Positions 34,028 through 43,608 of a DNA stretch of 52,305 nucleotides are shown here, one piece after another. Below the pieces are notes generated by a model, which was not told where the DNA came from, did not search any database, and saw only the letters and a program-made list of their open reading frames with translations. The DNA is from Cohnella laeviribosi DSM 21336 (GTDB taxonomy: Bacteria > Bacillota > Bacilli > Paenibacillales > Paenibacillaceae), in contig NZ_KB899837.1 in the NCBI RefSeq assembly GCF_000378425.1, forward strand, positions 1 through 52,305, written 5' to 3'. The translations under genes and the position numbers were made by a program. Each line of letters begins with the position of its first letter. The first letter of the stretch is position 1.

Positions 34028-34214
34028 CCAACTCTCCTACCTTTCGGCCAGCACCGGTATGCCTCATCCATCGTTTACCGTTCAAACCAAGACGGTAAGC
34101 GCTATCACTTTAACTTTGGCGGAATGCATCTTCGCATTTTTCTCGCAATCCAGTATTACTAAACCTCCGTCAGGGACCTTTTGTCAATCAGAAAATGATG
34201 TTAGCTTCGCGATA

Positions 34215-34257
34215 AAACGCAAAAACCGCATGAAGCGAAAAATGCTCGCATGCGGTT
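34215..34257 (-). terminator. Terminator of the intact lacI-type gene
   Basis: AACCGCATG (34224-34232) pairs with CATGCGGTT (34249-34257); the minus strand continues with TTTTTGCGTTTT. It lies about 20 bases after the stop codon at 34279. Confidence 0.75.
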
Positions 34258-34278
34258 CAATCAATGGACTTAGACCGT

Positions 34279-35283
34279 TTATCGAACGGGACCGGTCGAC
34301 TGCCGGACGGTCAGCTCCGGCCGAATGACGACCCGCTGCTTGGCGGCGTCCGCATTGTCCAGGTTGTGGATCAACAATTGAAAAGCCTGCTTGCCCATCT
34401 GTTCGATCGGTTGAGCGACCGTCGTCAGCGGCGGGTTCGTCACGCTGGCCAAAATGGTGTCGTCAAAACCGACGATCGACAGGTCGTCCGGCACTTTGAC
34501 GCCAAGCTGTCTCGCTACCTGCATGGCGCCGATCGCGAGCAAATCGTTGCAGCAAAAAATCGCCGTCGGCTTGTCTGCGCGCGCCAGCAGTTCCTGAGCG
34601 CCCCGTCTCCCCTCCTCGATCCGGTATTCGCAAATGACGATGTCGGCGTCGTCAAACGGAACGCCCATATCGAGCAGCCCCTGCTTAAAACCCCGAATGC
34701 GCTCGCGGCTGCTGCTCACCTTCAAGTTCTCGGAGAGAATGGCCATGCGGCGGTGGCCCAGTTCGGCCAAATGCCGTGCGGCCAGCATCCCGCCCACAAA
34801 GTCGTCGGCGACGACCGTATCGGCGGCCAGCGCAAACGTCTCCCGCGAGATCATGACGAAGGGAACGCCTCTTTCTTGAAGTTGCGTCAAAATGTCCAGG
34901 TTGTCGATGCCCGTCCCGATGATGATGCCGTCGACGCTGTTCTGCTCAAGCACGGAAATATACCGTTCGACGCGCTCGTCCTTGTTGTCCGTGCTGCAAA
35001 TGATGACGCTGTAGCCGGTCTGATGGGCATGATCCTCGATCGCGCGGGCGATTTCGCTGAAAAAAGGGTTCGAAATATCCGGAATGAGCAGCCCCAACGT
35101 ATAGGTTCTCTTCCCGACGAGCGCGGATGCGATCCGGCTCGGCTGGTAGTTGAGCTTTTCCATGATTTTGAAAATTTGCTCGCGCCGCTTCTTGCTGATC
35201 TTGCCCTTCCCGTTAATCGCATTGGATACCGTGGCGATCGACACGCCGGCCTCTTTGGCCACGTCATAAATCGTCGCTTTCAT
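34279..35283 (-). CDS. LacI-family transcriptional regulator (intact)
   Basis: A 334-residue repressor with the LacI helix-turn-helix at residues 4-24 (IYDVAKEAGVSIATVSNAIN), hinge helix SRIASALVG near residue 55 and a periplasmic-binding-protein-like effector domain. The ATG at 35283 follows AGAGGG; the frame extends further but without family similarity. Its promoter contains a perfect palindrome over the -35 box, suggesting autoregulation. It lies just after the iol operon and may control it or the neighbouring sugar transporter. Effector unknown. Confidence 0.92.
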   Translation of the reverse strand: MKATIYDVAKEAGVSIATVSNAINGKGKISKKRREQIFKIMEKLNYQPSRIASALVGKRTYTLGLLIPDISNPFFSEIARAIEDHAHQTGYSVIICSTDNKDERVERYISVLEQNSVDGIIIGTGIDNLDILTQLQERGVPFVMISRETFALAADTVVADDFVGGMLAARHLAELGHRRMAILSENLKVSSSRERIRGFKQGLLDMGVPFDDADIVICEYRIEEGRRGAQELLARADKPTAIFCCNDLLAIGAMQVARQLGVKVPDDLSIVGFDDTILASVTNPPLTTVAQPIEQMGKQAFQLLIHNLDNADAAKQRVVIRPELTVRQSTGPVR

Positions 35284-35309
35284 TCGGGTCCCTCTTAAGA
35301 AAATAGTAA

Positions 35310-35375
35310 GGGATGGGCGCGCCATCCCCTCTCTTTATTACAATTATAGGAATCCGCCGGGACGGTTGCAACCGT
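35310..35375 (-). promoter_or_regulatory. lacI promoter, operator and leader hairpin
   Basis: On the minus strand TTGCAA (35371-35366) and TATAAT (35348-35343) are 17 bp apart. The -35 box is embedded in the perfect palindrome ACGGTTGCAACCGT (35362-35375), a likely operator of the LacI protein itself. A second inverted repeat, GGGATGG/CCATCCC (35310-35328), lies in the untranslated leader. Confidence 0.7.
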
Positions 35376-35386
35376 TGAGCGCCCGC

Positions 35387-36202
35387 TTACGGCTTCGCGT
35401 TTGCCGACAGGATCCAAGCGTGGTCCGGATCGTTATGAAACTTCCAGGTGCGGCGCGGACCGGCCATTACGTTCAAGTAATAAACGTCGTAGCCTGGAGG
35501 AGCCGACACCGGATGATAGCCGCAAGGCACGAGAACCGCCTCGCCGTCCTTGACCGCCAGCGTCTCGTCCAGCGAGCGGTCGTCCGTGTAGATCCGCTGA
35601 AGGGCAAACCCCTGCTCGGGCCGGACGCGAAAATAATACGTTTCCTCCAGCAGCGATTCATCCGGCAGCGCGTCCCTGTCGTGCTTGTGCGGCGGGTAGC
35701 TGGACCAGTGCCCGCCCGGCGTGAACACCTCGACCACCAGCAAGCTGTCGGCCGGTTCTTGCTCGGGCAAGATGTTGTGAACGCGGCGCTCGATCGCGCC
35801 GCTGCCGCGGATTTCGATCCCGACTTGCTCGGGCGGGATCAGCCGGGCGGGATGACCGCCGCTTCCCGGAGCGGAGCAGACGGCCAGCTCCAGCGCCGTT
35901 TTGGCCTCCACCCGGTAGCGGTCCCCGCTCGGCACGTAAACGGAGTACGGCGGCGTCTGCTCGAACACGCTCATCCTGCCGCCGATTCCCCGCCACTGCT
36001 CGGTTGAAGTGGCGACATCCGCCACCCCGCTCAGCAGGACGAGGCACACTTCCCGCGCGCCCGTCTCTTGCGCGAGCGACTGTCCTTCGGACAGCTTGAA
36101 CACCTCGAAGCCGACGTACGTCCAGCCGGCAGAAGCCGGCGTAATCGAAATCAACTTGCCGCTTGCGGCGTTGGAGTCCGGGGTAATCAGCAATTTGGAC
36201 AA
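35387..36202 (-). CDS. iolB: 5-deoxy-glucuronate isomerase
   Basis: A 271-residue bicupin that converts 5-deoxy-glucuronate to 2-deoxy-5-keto-gluconate in inositol breakdown. Typical segments are HNILPEQEPADSLLVVEVFT, GGHWSSYPPHKHD with cupin metal histidines, and LVPCGYHPV. The TTG start at 36202 follows GGGAGGT by seven bases and gives exactly the length of the B. subtilis protein; the open frame continues further but overlaps the iolG end region. It is the last enzyme gene of the cluster. Confidence 0.95.
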   Translation of the reverse strand: MSKLLITPDSNAASGKLISITPASAGWTYVGFEVFKLSEGQSLAQETGAREVCLVLLSGVADVATSTEQWRGIGGRMSVFEQTPPYSVYVPSGDRYRVEAKTALELAVCSAPGSGGHPARLIPPEQVGIEIRGSGAIERRVHNILPEQEPADSLLVVEVFTPGGHWSSYPPHKHDRDALPDESLLEETYYFRVRPEQGFALQRIYTDDRSLDETLAVKDGEAVLVPCGYHPVSAPPGYDVYYLNVMAGPRRTWKFHNDPDHAWILSANAKP

Positions 36203-36221
36203 CCGTCGCACCTCCCTTTCG

Positions 36222-37259
36222 TCAATTGGCCTGCAGGCTCCGCAACTCCGCAATTTCGTCAAGCTTGACGACGCGATTCAGCCGGAAAGACCATTTTGCG
36301 GCCAGCGCGATGCGCTCGGCCTGCAGTCCGTCTTCGCCGTCGACCGGCACCGGCGTGCCGTTGGCTAGACTGTCGATGAACTGCCTGGCTTCGTCCTCGT
36401 ACGCTTGCGCATACCGTTCCAGGAAGAAATGAAGCGGTTTGTCGGATGAGATTCCCGCTTCCGTACTGACGACCGCCGAATTGGGAAAGTCGTTCGCCGC
36501 GGCCACCGCTCCTTTCGACCCGAACACTTCGACGCGCTGGTCGTACCCGTACGCCGCTTTGCGGCTGTTGTCGATGACGCCGAACGCCCCGTTCGCGAAC
36601 TTCAGCGTAATGACCGCGGTATCGATATCGCCGCATTCGGCAAACACCGGATCGACGAGCACGCCTCCCTGTGCGAAAACTTCGACGACTTCGCTTCCGG
36701 ACAGAAAACGGGCCATGTCGAAATCGTGAATCGCCATATCCATAAACAGGCCGCCCGAAGTCCGGATATACGCTTCCGGCGGCGGGCTCGGATCGCGGGA
36801 CGTAATCTTGACGATGTGCGGGACGCCGATCGTTCCGCTTTCCACATGTTCTTTCACCCGTTTGAAATTATGGTCGAAGCGCCGGTTGAAGCCGACTTGC
36901 AGCTTGACTCCCGCCTTGCGGACCGCCTCCAGCGCTTCCTCCGTACGCTCGATCTCCATGCTGATCGGCTTTTCGCAGAAAATATGCTTGCCCGCCTGCG
37001 CCGCCTGCTTGATCAGAGGCACATGGGTATCCGTGGAAGAACAAATAAAGACCGCATCGATGTCCGGATGATGAATCAAGTCGGCGCTTTCTTTGGTCAA
37101 CAAGCCGATTCCCCGCGCCGCCGCCCAAGCTTCCAGCTCGGGACCGGCGAACAGGTCGCTGACCGCGACGACTTCCGCATTCGGATGCCGCAGCAAATTG
37201 TCGGCATGGATTTTGCCGATTCGGCCGGCGCCGATAATGCCGATCTTTAAGGTAGCCAT
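36222..37259 (-). CDS. iolG: myo-Inositol 2-dehydrogenase
   Basis: A 345-residue NAD-dependent enzyme that oxidises myo-inositol to 2-keto-myo-inositol, the first pathway step. The Rossmann motif GAGRIG is at residues 10-15. The catalytic residues Lys97 (EKP), Asp174 and His178 (DMAIHDFD) match those of B. subtilis IolG in pattern. ATG follows AGGAGG. It is 13 bases downstream of iolJ. A second, more distant relative is encoded at 45607-46632. Confidence 0.93.
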   Translation of the reverse strand: MATLKIGIIGAGRIGKIHADNLLRHPNAEVVAVSDLFAGPELEAWAAARGIGLLTKESADLIHHPDIDAVFICSSTDTHVPLIKQAAQAGKHIFCEKPISMEIERTEEALEAVRKAGVKLQVGFNRRFDHNFKRVKEHVESGTIGVPHIVKITSRDPSPPPEAYIRTSGGLFMDMAIHDFDMARFLSGSEVVEVFAQGGVLVDPVFAECGDIDTAVITLKFANGAFGVIDNSRKAAYGYDQRVEVFGSKGAVAAANDFPNSAVVSTEAGISSDKPLHFFLERYAQAYEDEARQFIDSLANGTPVPVDGEDGLQAERIALAAKWSFRLNRVVKLDEIAELRSLQAN

Positions 37260-37272
37260 CTGCCGTTTCCTC

Positions 37273-38136
37273 CTATCCTCTTCCCGAGCTGCCGAACAAC
37301 CGGATTTTGGCCCGAACCGCCGCTTGAACCGCTTCCTTCGCCGGGATGAAGTAATGTCTCGGGTCGTAAGCCTGGGGATGTTCCTGAAGATATGTCCGGA
37401 TTGCCGCCGTGAAGGCCATCTGATTGTCCGTGTTCATATTGATTTTGGCGGTGCCCAGCGAAATGGCCTGCAGAATTTCCTCTTCCGGCAATCCGCTTCC
37501 GCCGTGCAAGACCAGCGGCAATCCCGTCAGCCGCTGAATTTCGCCCATCCGTTCGAAGCCGAGCCGAGGCTGGCCGCGGTACGGGCCGTGGACCGAGCCG
37601 AGCGCCGGGGCAAGGCAGTCGACGCCCGTCTCCCTCGCCAGCTTGGCGCACTCCTCGGGCACGGCATACATGGCTTCCGCTTCCTCCACGATCAGATCGT
37701 CTTCCCTGCCGGTAATCCGGCCCAGCTCGGCTTCGACGGAGGCGCCAAGCGCATGCGCCGCTTCCGTTACGCGCGAAGTCACCTCGATGTTGCGCGAAAG
37801 CTCCAGATGCGAGGCGTCGATCATGACGGACGTAAAGCCTGCGCGAAGCGCCCGGATGCATAATTCATACGTGGTGCCGTGATCGAGATGAAGCGCGACC
37901 GGAACCGAAATCCGCAAATGCTCCATGAGCGAGCGGACCATGCGCGAAATTGTCTTCAGGCCGCCCATGTACGGGACATAAGCTTCGCTGACGCCGAGAA
38001 TGACCGGGGCCCGTTCGGCTTCCGCGGCCAGCAGAATCGCTTGCGCGAACTCGAGGTTCAGCAGATTGAACTGGCCGACGGCGTACCGCTCTTCCAGCGC
38101 CTTTCGGAGCATTTCGGTCATGGACACGAGTGCCAT
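37273..38136 (-). CDS. iolJ: 6-phospho-5-dehydro-2-deoxy-D-gluconate aldolase (class II)
   Basis: A 287-residue zinc-dependent class II aldolase. In the inositol pathway it splits 2-deoxy-5-keto-gluconate 6-phosphate into malonate semialdehyde and dihydroxyacetone phosphate. Family motifs are VALHLDHGTTYE with the metal-site residues, VEAELGRITGRED, LVLHGGSGLP and TKINMNTDNQ. From sequence alone a fructose-bisphosphate aldolase is hard to exclude; the position inside the iol cluster decides for IolJ. ATG follows GGGGGG. Confidence 0.9.
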   Translation of the reverse strand: MALVSMTEMLRKALEERYAVGQFNLLNLEFAQAILLAAEAERAPVILGVSEAYVPYMGGLKTISRMVRSLMEHLRISVPVALHLDHGTTYELCIRALRAGFTSVMIDASHLELSRNIEVTSRVTEAAHALGASVEAELGRITGREDDLIVEEAEAMYAVPEECAKLARETGVDCLAPALGSVHGPYRGQPRLGFERMGEIQRLTGLPLVLHGGSGLPEEEILQAISLGTAKINMNTDNQMAFTAAIRTYLQEHPQAYDPRHYFIPAKEAVQAAVRAKIRLFGSSGRG

Positions 38137-38158
38137 CTACGTTACCCCCCATCCGCCG

Positions 38159-39604
38159 TTACCAACGGGCCGTCACCATTTTCTTGCGGGTGTAAAATTC
38201 GACGCCGTCGTTGCCGTTCGCATGCAAATCGCCGTAAAAAGACTTCTTCCAACCGGAAAACGGGAAGAACGCCATCGGCGCCGGAACGCCCAGGTTGACG
38301 CCGAGCATGCCCGCGTCGATCGTCTCGCGGAATTGCCGCACCGCCGCTCCGCTTTTCGTGAAAATGCAGGCGCCGTTGGCGAATTCCGAACGATTGGCGA
38401 TCTCGATCGCCTCTTCCAGCGAATCGGCGCGAACGATGGACAGAACGGGGGCAAAAATTTCGTCCTGCCAAATTTTCATCCCTGCCTGCACGTTGTCGAA
38501 GAGCGTCGGGCCGACGAAATAGCCTTGGCCGCTCGCGGCGGAGTCCTTGCGTCCGTCGCGCACCAGCAGCGCGCCTTCCTTTTCTCCGATCTCGATATAT
38601 TTCAAGGTCCGCTCCTTGTGGGAATCGCGAATGACGGGGCCAAGGAATACGCCGGGCTCCAATCCGTTGCCGATCGTCAAGCCGTCCGCCGCTTCCACCA
38701 GCCTCCGGACAAGCTCGTCGCCGATTTCCCCGACCGCCACGACGACCGAGCAGGCCATGCAGCGCTCGCCGGCCGAACCGAAGGCGGCGTTGATAATCTC
38801 TTTGACGGCCAGGTTCAGGTCCGCATCCGGCATGACGATGGTGTGGTTTTTGGCGCCGGCCAGCGCCTGCACGCGCTTGCCGTGGGCGGAAGCCGTCTTG
38901 TAGACGTATTCGGCCACCGGCTGGGAGCCGACGAAGGACACGGCGGCAACGCCGGGATGCTCCAGAATGCCGTTCACCACGTCATGCGCGCCGTGAACGA
39001 TATTCAACACGCCATCCGGCAATCCCGCTTCGCGAAACAGCTCGGCCAGGCGGTTGGCGAGCAGCGGCGTCCGCTCCGACGGCTTGAGCACAAACGTATT
39101 GCCGCACGCGATCGCCAGCGGAAACATCCAGCACGGCACCATCATCGGAAAATTGAACGGCGTGATGCCGCCGACGACGCCTACCGGATACCGGAACATG
39201 CCCGATTCCAGATTGGTGGCGATGTCGGGAAGCTGCTTGCCCATCATCAGGTTGGGCGCTCCCGCGGCGAATTCGACGCACTCGATGCCGCGCTGCACCT
39301 CTCCGTACGCCTCGTTGTAGCTTTTGCCGTTCTCCAGGGTCACAAGGCGCGCCAGCTCCTCCCAATGGTCCACCAGCAGCTGCTGGTACTTGAACAGCAC
39401 TCTGGCGCGGCGCGGCACCGGCGTGCGGCTCCACGCCTTGAACGCTTCCTTGGCGGCCGCTACCGCCCGGTCGACATCTTCCTTCGTGGACAGCGGAACC
39501 GATGCCAGCACTTCTTCCGTCGCCGGATTGTACACGGGTTCGGTTCGGTCCGTTTGCGCATCGACCCAGCGGCCTGCAATCCAATTTTTCAACACTTGCG
39601 TCAT
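38159..39604 (-). CDS. iolA: Methylmalonate/malonate-semialdehyde dehydrogenase (acylating)
   Basis: A 481-residue CoA-acylating aldehyde dehydrogenase that converts malonate semialdehyde to acetyl-CoA and CO2 with NAD, the last step of the pathway. The catalytic Cys lies in [11 protein letters not shown], and the substrate pocket has [18 protein letters not shown]. The ATG at 39604 follows GAGGAGGG. Length agrees with MmsA/IolA (about 487). Confidence 0.95.
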   Translation of the reverse strand: MTQVLKNWIAGRWVDAQTDRTEPVYNPATEEVLASVPLSTKEDVDRAVAAAKEAFKAWSRTPVPRRARVLFKYQQLLVDHWEELARLVTLENGKSYNEAYGEVQRGIECVEFAAGAPNLMMGKQLPDIATNLESGMFRYPVGVVGGITPFNFPMMVPCWMFPLAIACGNTFVLKPSERTPLLANRLAELFREAGLPDGVLNIVHGAHDVVNGILEHPGVAAVSFVGSQPVAEYVYKTASAHGKRVQALAGAKNHTIVMPDADLNLAVKEIINAAFGSAGERCMACSVVVAVGEIGDELVRRLVEAADGLTIGNGLEPGVFLGPVIRDSHKERTLKYIEIGEKEGALLVRDGRKDSAASGQGYFVGPTLFDNVQAGMKIWQDEIFAPVLSIVRADSLEEAIEIANRSEFANGACIFTKSGAAVRQFRETIDAGMLGVNLGVPAPMAFFPFSGWKKSFYGDLHANGNDGVEFYTRKKMVTARW

Positions 39605-39637
39605 GTTAGATGCCCTCCTCTTTGCCCGGTTCAACCG

Positions 39638-40645
39638 TTATCCGACAATTTCGCCCCGCTCGCAGCTGGCCATATACGATTCGACTTGATCCGCCGTAGG
39701 CATGGCGTCGGAACAGCTATGGCTGGAAATGACAATGCTGGCCGCCGAGCTCCCGAACGACATGCTCTTCTCCAGTGTCCACCCCTGCATCACGCCGTAC
39801 AGGAAGCCGGCGGCGTAGGCGTCGCCGGCGCCGAACGTCTTGACGACTTTGGCCGGATACGACCGGGCCCGGTGGCTCGCTCCGTCTTTGGTATAGGCGA
39901 TAGAGCCCGCTTTGCCGTGCTTGATGATGACGATCCGGGCGGCGTGATCAAACCATTTTTCCGCCGTCACCCGGTCGCTGCGGTCCGGGTTGCGCTCGAA
40001 CCGCTCCATCATGTCGAACTCCTCGCGCGTCCCCAGAAGGATGTCGCACTTCTCCGCCGCCAGATTGTAATAGACGGCCGTCTCCTCCTCCGACTTCCAC
40101 GTGTACGGGCGATAGTCGAGATCGAAGGCCACGACGGCGCCGTGCCTGCGCGCGTAGACCAGCGCCTGAAACACCGCTTCCCTCGACGGGCTTTGCGCCA
40201 AGGCGGTTCCCGAAATCAGCAGCATTTTGGTCCGCGCGATCAGCTCCTCGCTCACCTCGCCCGGCGTCAGCTTCAAATCGGCGACATTGTCGCGGTACAT
40301 CAGGATGCTGCAATCGGTCGGACTCTTGATTTCCGTAAACGCCAGCCCGGTCACCGCGCCCGTCTTGTCGACGACCACGTTCGCGGTGTCGATGCCGTTG
40401 TCGTTCAAGTAACGGTGAATAAAACGCCCCATCTGATCGTCGGCGATTTTACCGATAAAAGCGGTCTTCATGCCCAGGCGCGACATGCCGATGGCAATGT
40501 TGGCGGGAGAGCCGCCGACATATTTCGTGAACGTGCGCGTCTCCTCCATCGGCCGGTTGATCTCGTTGGCGTTTAAGTCGATGCACAGCCTGCCGATGGC
40601 CGCAAAGTCCAGTTCCCGTCCGGCGGGAAAGTTCACATACGTCAT
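39638..40645 (-). CDS. iolC: 5-dehydro-2-deoxygluconokinase
   Basis: A 335-residue PfkB/ribokinase-family kinase that phosphorylates 2-deoxy-5-keto-gluconate at C6. The N-terminal GRLCIDL, the motif YVGGSPANIAIGMSRLG and the C-terminal signature TFGAGDAYAAGF with the catalytic Asp are present. Its ATG overlaps the iolE stop codon by 4 bases, so the two are probably translationally coupled. ATG follows GAGGGG. Confidence 0.95.
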   Translation of the reverse strand: MTYVNFPAGRELDFAAIGRLCIDLNANEINRPMEETRTFTKYVGGSPANIAIGMSRLGMKTAFIGKIADDQMGRFIHRYLNDNGIDTANVVVDKTGAVTGLAFTEIKSPTDCSILMYRDNVADLKLTPGEVSEELIARTKMLLISGTALAQSPSREAVFQALVYARRHGAVVAFDLDYRPYTWKSEEETAVYYNLAAEKCDILLGTREEFDMMERFERNPDRSDRVTAEKWFDHAARIVIIKHGKAGSIAYTKDGASHRARSYPAKVVKTFGAGDAYAAGFLYGVMQGWTLEKSMSFGSSAASIVISSHSCSDAMPTADQVESYMASCERGEIVG

Positions 40646-41559
40646 TGCGGTTGCCCCTCTTTCTCCGATAAGATGAACTGCAAATATTGCAGCGCCTTGC
40701 TTGCGTACTCGTAGGCCGGATGGACCTTCGGATCCTGCTCGCCCTCCAGCATCACCCAGCCGCTGTAGCCGCGGGCGACGAGCTCCTCGACGATAGGCCG
40801 AAAGTCAAGGTCCCCGGTTCCCGGCACCGTAAACACGCCTTTGCGGATGCAAGAGAGGAAATCGGCCCGCTCCGCTCTCGCTTCTTCAAGCAGGGCCATG
40901 CGAACGTCCTTCAGATGCACGTACGCGATACGGCCGTAGTGCTTGCGAAGCAAGGCGAGCGGGTCCGCCCCGCCGTAAACGGCATGGCCCGTGTCATAGA
41001 GCAGGTAGACAAGGTCCGGATCGGTCATCTCCATCAGCCGGTCGATTTCCTCCGGGCGTTCCACGACCGTTCCCCCGTGGTGATGGTACGTCAGCTTGAG
41101 GCCGTATTCCCGGGCAATCGCGCCGGCCGCGTTCAACCCTTCGGCAAGGCTGCGCCAGCCTGCCTCGTCCAGTCTCACCACTTCCTGCTCGCAAGGCGAA
41201 CGGCGGGGGTCGAAGTGGAGGGAGCCGCCGACCTCGCATGTGCTGATGACGGTGCTGCCCATTTGATGCAAAAACTCGGCGTGCGCCCGGTAGGCTTTCA
41301 GCTCTTCGTCTCTGCGGGCAGGGTCGGAAAACAAGACCGATTTCCATTGGGACACAAGCTGCAAGCCGCGAGCCGCCAATTCCCGCTTGAGCGTCGGAAT
41401 ATCTTTCGGGTATTTTCGGCCCATTTCCGTTCCTTCCAGCCCAAGCCGCTGCATGTCGTCGACGATCTGCTCGAAAGTCGTTTCCTCTCCGTGTTCCTTC
41501 ACGTCTTCTCCGACCCAGTTGATGGGGTGCGCCCCCAGTCGAAACGGAAAATTGGCCAT
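40642..41559 (-). CDS. iolE: myo-Inosose-2 dehydratase
   Basis: A 305-residue TIM-barrel enzyme that dehydrates 2-keto-myo-inositol to the trihydroxycyclohexane-dione. Family markers are LGAHPINWVGEDVKEHG at the N-terminus, YHHHGGTVVERPEEID in the middle, LLYDTGHAVYGGADPLAL and GYSGWVMLEGEQDP near the end, with metal ligands in the latter three. ATG follows GGAGGAG. It lies between iolD and iolC. Confidence 0.95.
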   Translation of the reverse strand: MANFPFRLGAHPINWVGEDVKEHGEETTFEQIVDDMQRLGLEGTEMGRKYPKDIPTLKRELAARGLQLVSQWKSVLFSDPARRDEELKAYRAHAEFLHQMGSTVISTCEVGGSLHFDPRRSPCEQEVVRLDEAGWRSLAEGLNAAGAIAREYGLKLTYHHHGGTVVERPEEIDRLMEMTDPDLVYLLYDTGHAVYGGADPLALLRKHYGRIAYVHLKDVRMALLEEARAERADFLSCIRKGVFTVPGTGDLDFRPIVEELVARGYSGWVMLEGEQDPKVHPAYEYASKALQYLQFILSEKEGQPQ

Positions 41560-41627
41560 CGCTTATTTCTCCTCCAAAACGGCCCGCCGAAGCGATGCAA
41601 GGTGATTGCGGCCGGGCCGGCTCATTT

Positions 41628-43493
41628 TCAGTACGGTTTGGCCGCTCGGATCTTCCGCTTCATGTTCTCGTGCGCCTGAACCACTTTGTCGCTTACGGAC
41701 ACTTCCGCAACGCCGACATTCCACCACGACTCGTAGCCGCCCGTGTTCGTCCCGGGAACGACGGGAATATGAATCAGCGTCGATACCCGCTCCTTCTTCG
41801 CTTGTTCCAGCGCGGCTTTCAGTTCGTCCGCCGTAGCGGCGAAGAACGCTTTGGCGCCGAGACTGCGGGCGTGAGCGGCAAAATCGATCGGCAAGTAGCC
41901 GCCCGTCAGCCGGCCGGTCGCCTCCTCCCGATAGCGGAACTCGTTCCCGAAGCCGTCGCTGCCATGCTCCCGCTGCAAATTGTGAATGCATTGGAAGCCG
42001 TGGTTGTCGAACAGCAGAACGGTAATCTTCTTTCCTTCCTGCAGGCTGGTGACAAGCTCCGAATGCAGCATCAGATAGCTGCCGTCTCCGACCAGCGCAT
42101 ACACTTCCCGGTCCGGCTCGGCCAGCGAAACGCCGAACGCGCCGCTGACTTCGTAGCCCATGCAGGAAAAGCCGTATTCCATGTGGTACGTCTTCGGCCG
42201 GGACGGCCTCCACAGCCGGTGCAAATCGCCGGGAAGGCTGCCCGCCGCGCAGACGACGACGGCATCCGGGCCGATCGTCTCCTGAATGACGCCGAGCGCT
42301 CGCGTCTGCGATAAGCCCGCCTCGTGTTCCAGCCCGAACAGCCGGTCCGCTTCGGCATCCCAGCGTCGCTTCAAGCCCGCAATCTCGTCCGCTTCGTAGC
42401 CGCTCCGGTAACCGCGTTCGGCAAGAGCCGAACCGAGGGCCCGCAAGCCGAGCTTCGCGTCGCCTGTCAGCGCGGCGCCGCTCCATTTCGCGGCATCCAG
42501 CGCGCTGACGTTGAGGTTCACAAACTGGACGTCCGGATGCGCAAAAGCCGATTTGGACGACGTCGTGAAGTCGGAATACCGGGTGCCGACGCCGATCACG
42601 GCATCCGCTTCCTTCGCCAGCAAATTCGCCGCAAGCGAACCGGTGACCCCGATCGCGCCGACGTTCAGCGGATGGTCCCACGGCAGCGCGCTTTTGCCCG
42701 CCTGCGTCTCGGCCACCGGAATGCCGAACGCTTCGGCGAATTCGCGAAGCTCCTGAACCGCCTCCGCATACAGCACGCCGCCTCCGGCTACGATGAGCGG
42801 CCTGCGCTTGCCGGCGAGCAGCTCGGCCGCGCGCCGCACGGCTTCCGCCGCAGGCGGCCGGCGGTCGATATAATGAACCCGCCGGCGGAAAAACTCCTCC
42901 GGGTAATCGTGCGCTTCCGCTTGCACGTCCTGCGGCAGCGCCAGCGTGACCGCGCCGGTCTCCGCCGGATCGGTCAGCACGCGCATGGCCTGAAGGGCGG
43001 CCGACATCAATTGCTCGGGCCGCACGATCCGGTCCCAATATTTGCTGACCGCCTTAAACGGATCGGTAGCGGAAACGGTATAATCGCTCGCCACCTCAAG
43101 CTGCTGCAGCACAGGGTCCGGCTGGCGCGAAGCGAAATTGTCGCCGGGCAGAAGCAGAACGGGAATGCGGTTGACCGTCGCCGTCGCGGCCGCCGTTACC
43201 ATGTTGAGCGCGCCCGGCCCGATGGAAGTGGTGCAGGCAAAAATCTGCTTGCGATTCTTCTGCTTCGCGTAAGCGACCGCCGCATGTACCATTCCCTGCT
43301 CGTTCTTGCCTTGAATCAGCGTCAGGCTGCCCGGGCTTCGTTCCAGCGCTTCGCCGATGCCGGTTACGTTGCCGTGACCGAAGATGCCCATAACGCCCCG
43401 AACGAATTTCGTTTCCTCGCCGTCGATCGAAACATATTGGGCGTCCAGAAAACGAAGCAATGCTTGTGCCATTGTCAAGCGCACGGTTGCCAA
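41628..43493 (-). CDS. iolD: 3D-(3,5/4)-trihydroxycyclohexane-1,2-dione hydrolase
   Basis: A 621-residue thiamine-diphosphate enzyme that opens the inositol ring to 5-deoxy-glucuronate. The N-terminal domain has the usual [13 protein letters not shown] start and [10 protein letters not shown], and the C-terminal domain has the cofactor motif GDGSYLM with [11 protein letters not shown]. The TTG at 43493 is preferred because GGAGGG lies seven bases upstream and the N-terminus then matches relatives; an ATG two codons earlier (43499) abuts the binding site. It has its own promoter and operator at 43537-43597. Confidence 0.94.
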   Translation of the reverse strand: MATVRLTMAQALLRFLDAQYVSIDGEETKFVRGVMGIFGHGNVTGIGEALERSPGSLTLIQGKNEQGMVHAAVAYAKQKNRKQIFACTTSIGPGALNMVTAAATATVNRIPVLLLPGDNFASRQPDPVLQQLEVASDYTVSATDPFKAVSKYWDRIVRPEQLMSAALQAMRVLTDPAETGAVTLALPQDVQAEAHDYPEEFFRRRVHYIDRRPPAAEAVRRAAELLAGKRRPLIVAGGGVLYAEAVQELREFAEAFGIPVAETQAGKSALPWDHPLNVGAIGVTGSLAANLLAKEADAVIGVGTRYSDFTTSSKSAFAHPDVQFVNLNVSALDAAKWSGAALTGDAKLGLRALGSALAERGYRSGYEADEIAGLKRRWDAEADRLFGLEHEAGLSQTRALGVIQETIGPDAVVVCAAGSLPGDLHRLWRPSRPKTYHMEYGFSCMGYEVSGAFGVSLAEPDREVYALVGDGSYLMLHSELVTSLQEGKKITVLLFDNHGFQCIHNLQREHGSDGFGNEFRYREEATGRLTGGYLPIDFAAHARSLGAKAFFAATADELKAALEQAKKERVSTLIHIPVVPGTNTGGYESWWNVGVAEVSVSDKVVQAHENMKRKIRAAKPY

Positions 43494-43536
43494 CGCCATC
43501 CCTCCATTTCTGTATTCAGCATAGGGTCAGACATTT

Positions 43537-43597
43537 AGATTAAGCGCTTAATCTCCCGTCTCGACTTAAGCATACACGGAATTCTCTATCCGCACAA
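43537..43597 (-). promoter_or_regulatory. Internal iol promoter and palindromic LacI-type operator
   Basis: On the minus strand TTGTGC (43597-43592) and TATGCT (43574-43569) are 17 bp apart, predicting a start near 43562. The perfect 18-bp palindrome AGATTAAGCGCTTAATCT (43537-43554) follows at about +8 to +25, where a LacI-family repressor would block transcription of iolD and the genes after it. Confidence 0.7.
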
Positions 43598-43608
43598 CAC
43601 ATTTTTTG

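Noticed and set aside
38000..40576. Plus-strand open frame of 858 codons
   Set aside because: It is antisense to iolJ, iolA and iolC, which are clearly real, and has an Arg/Pro-rich non-protein-like composition.
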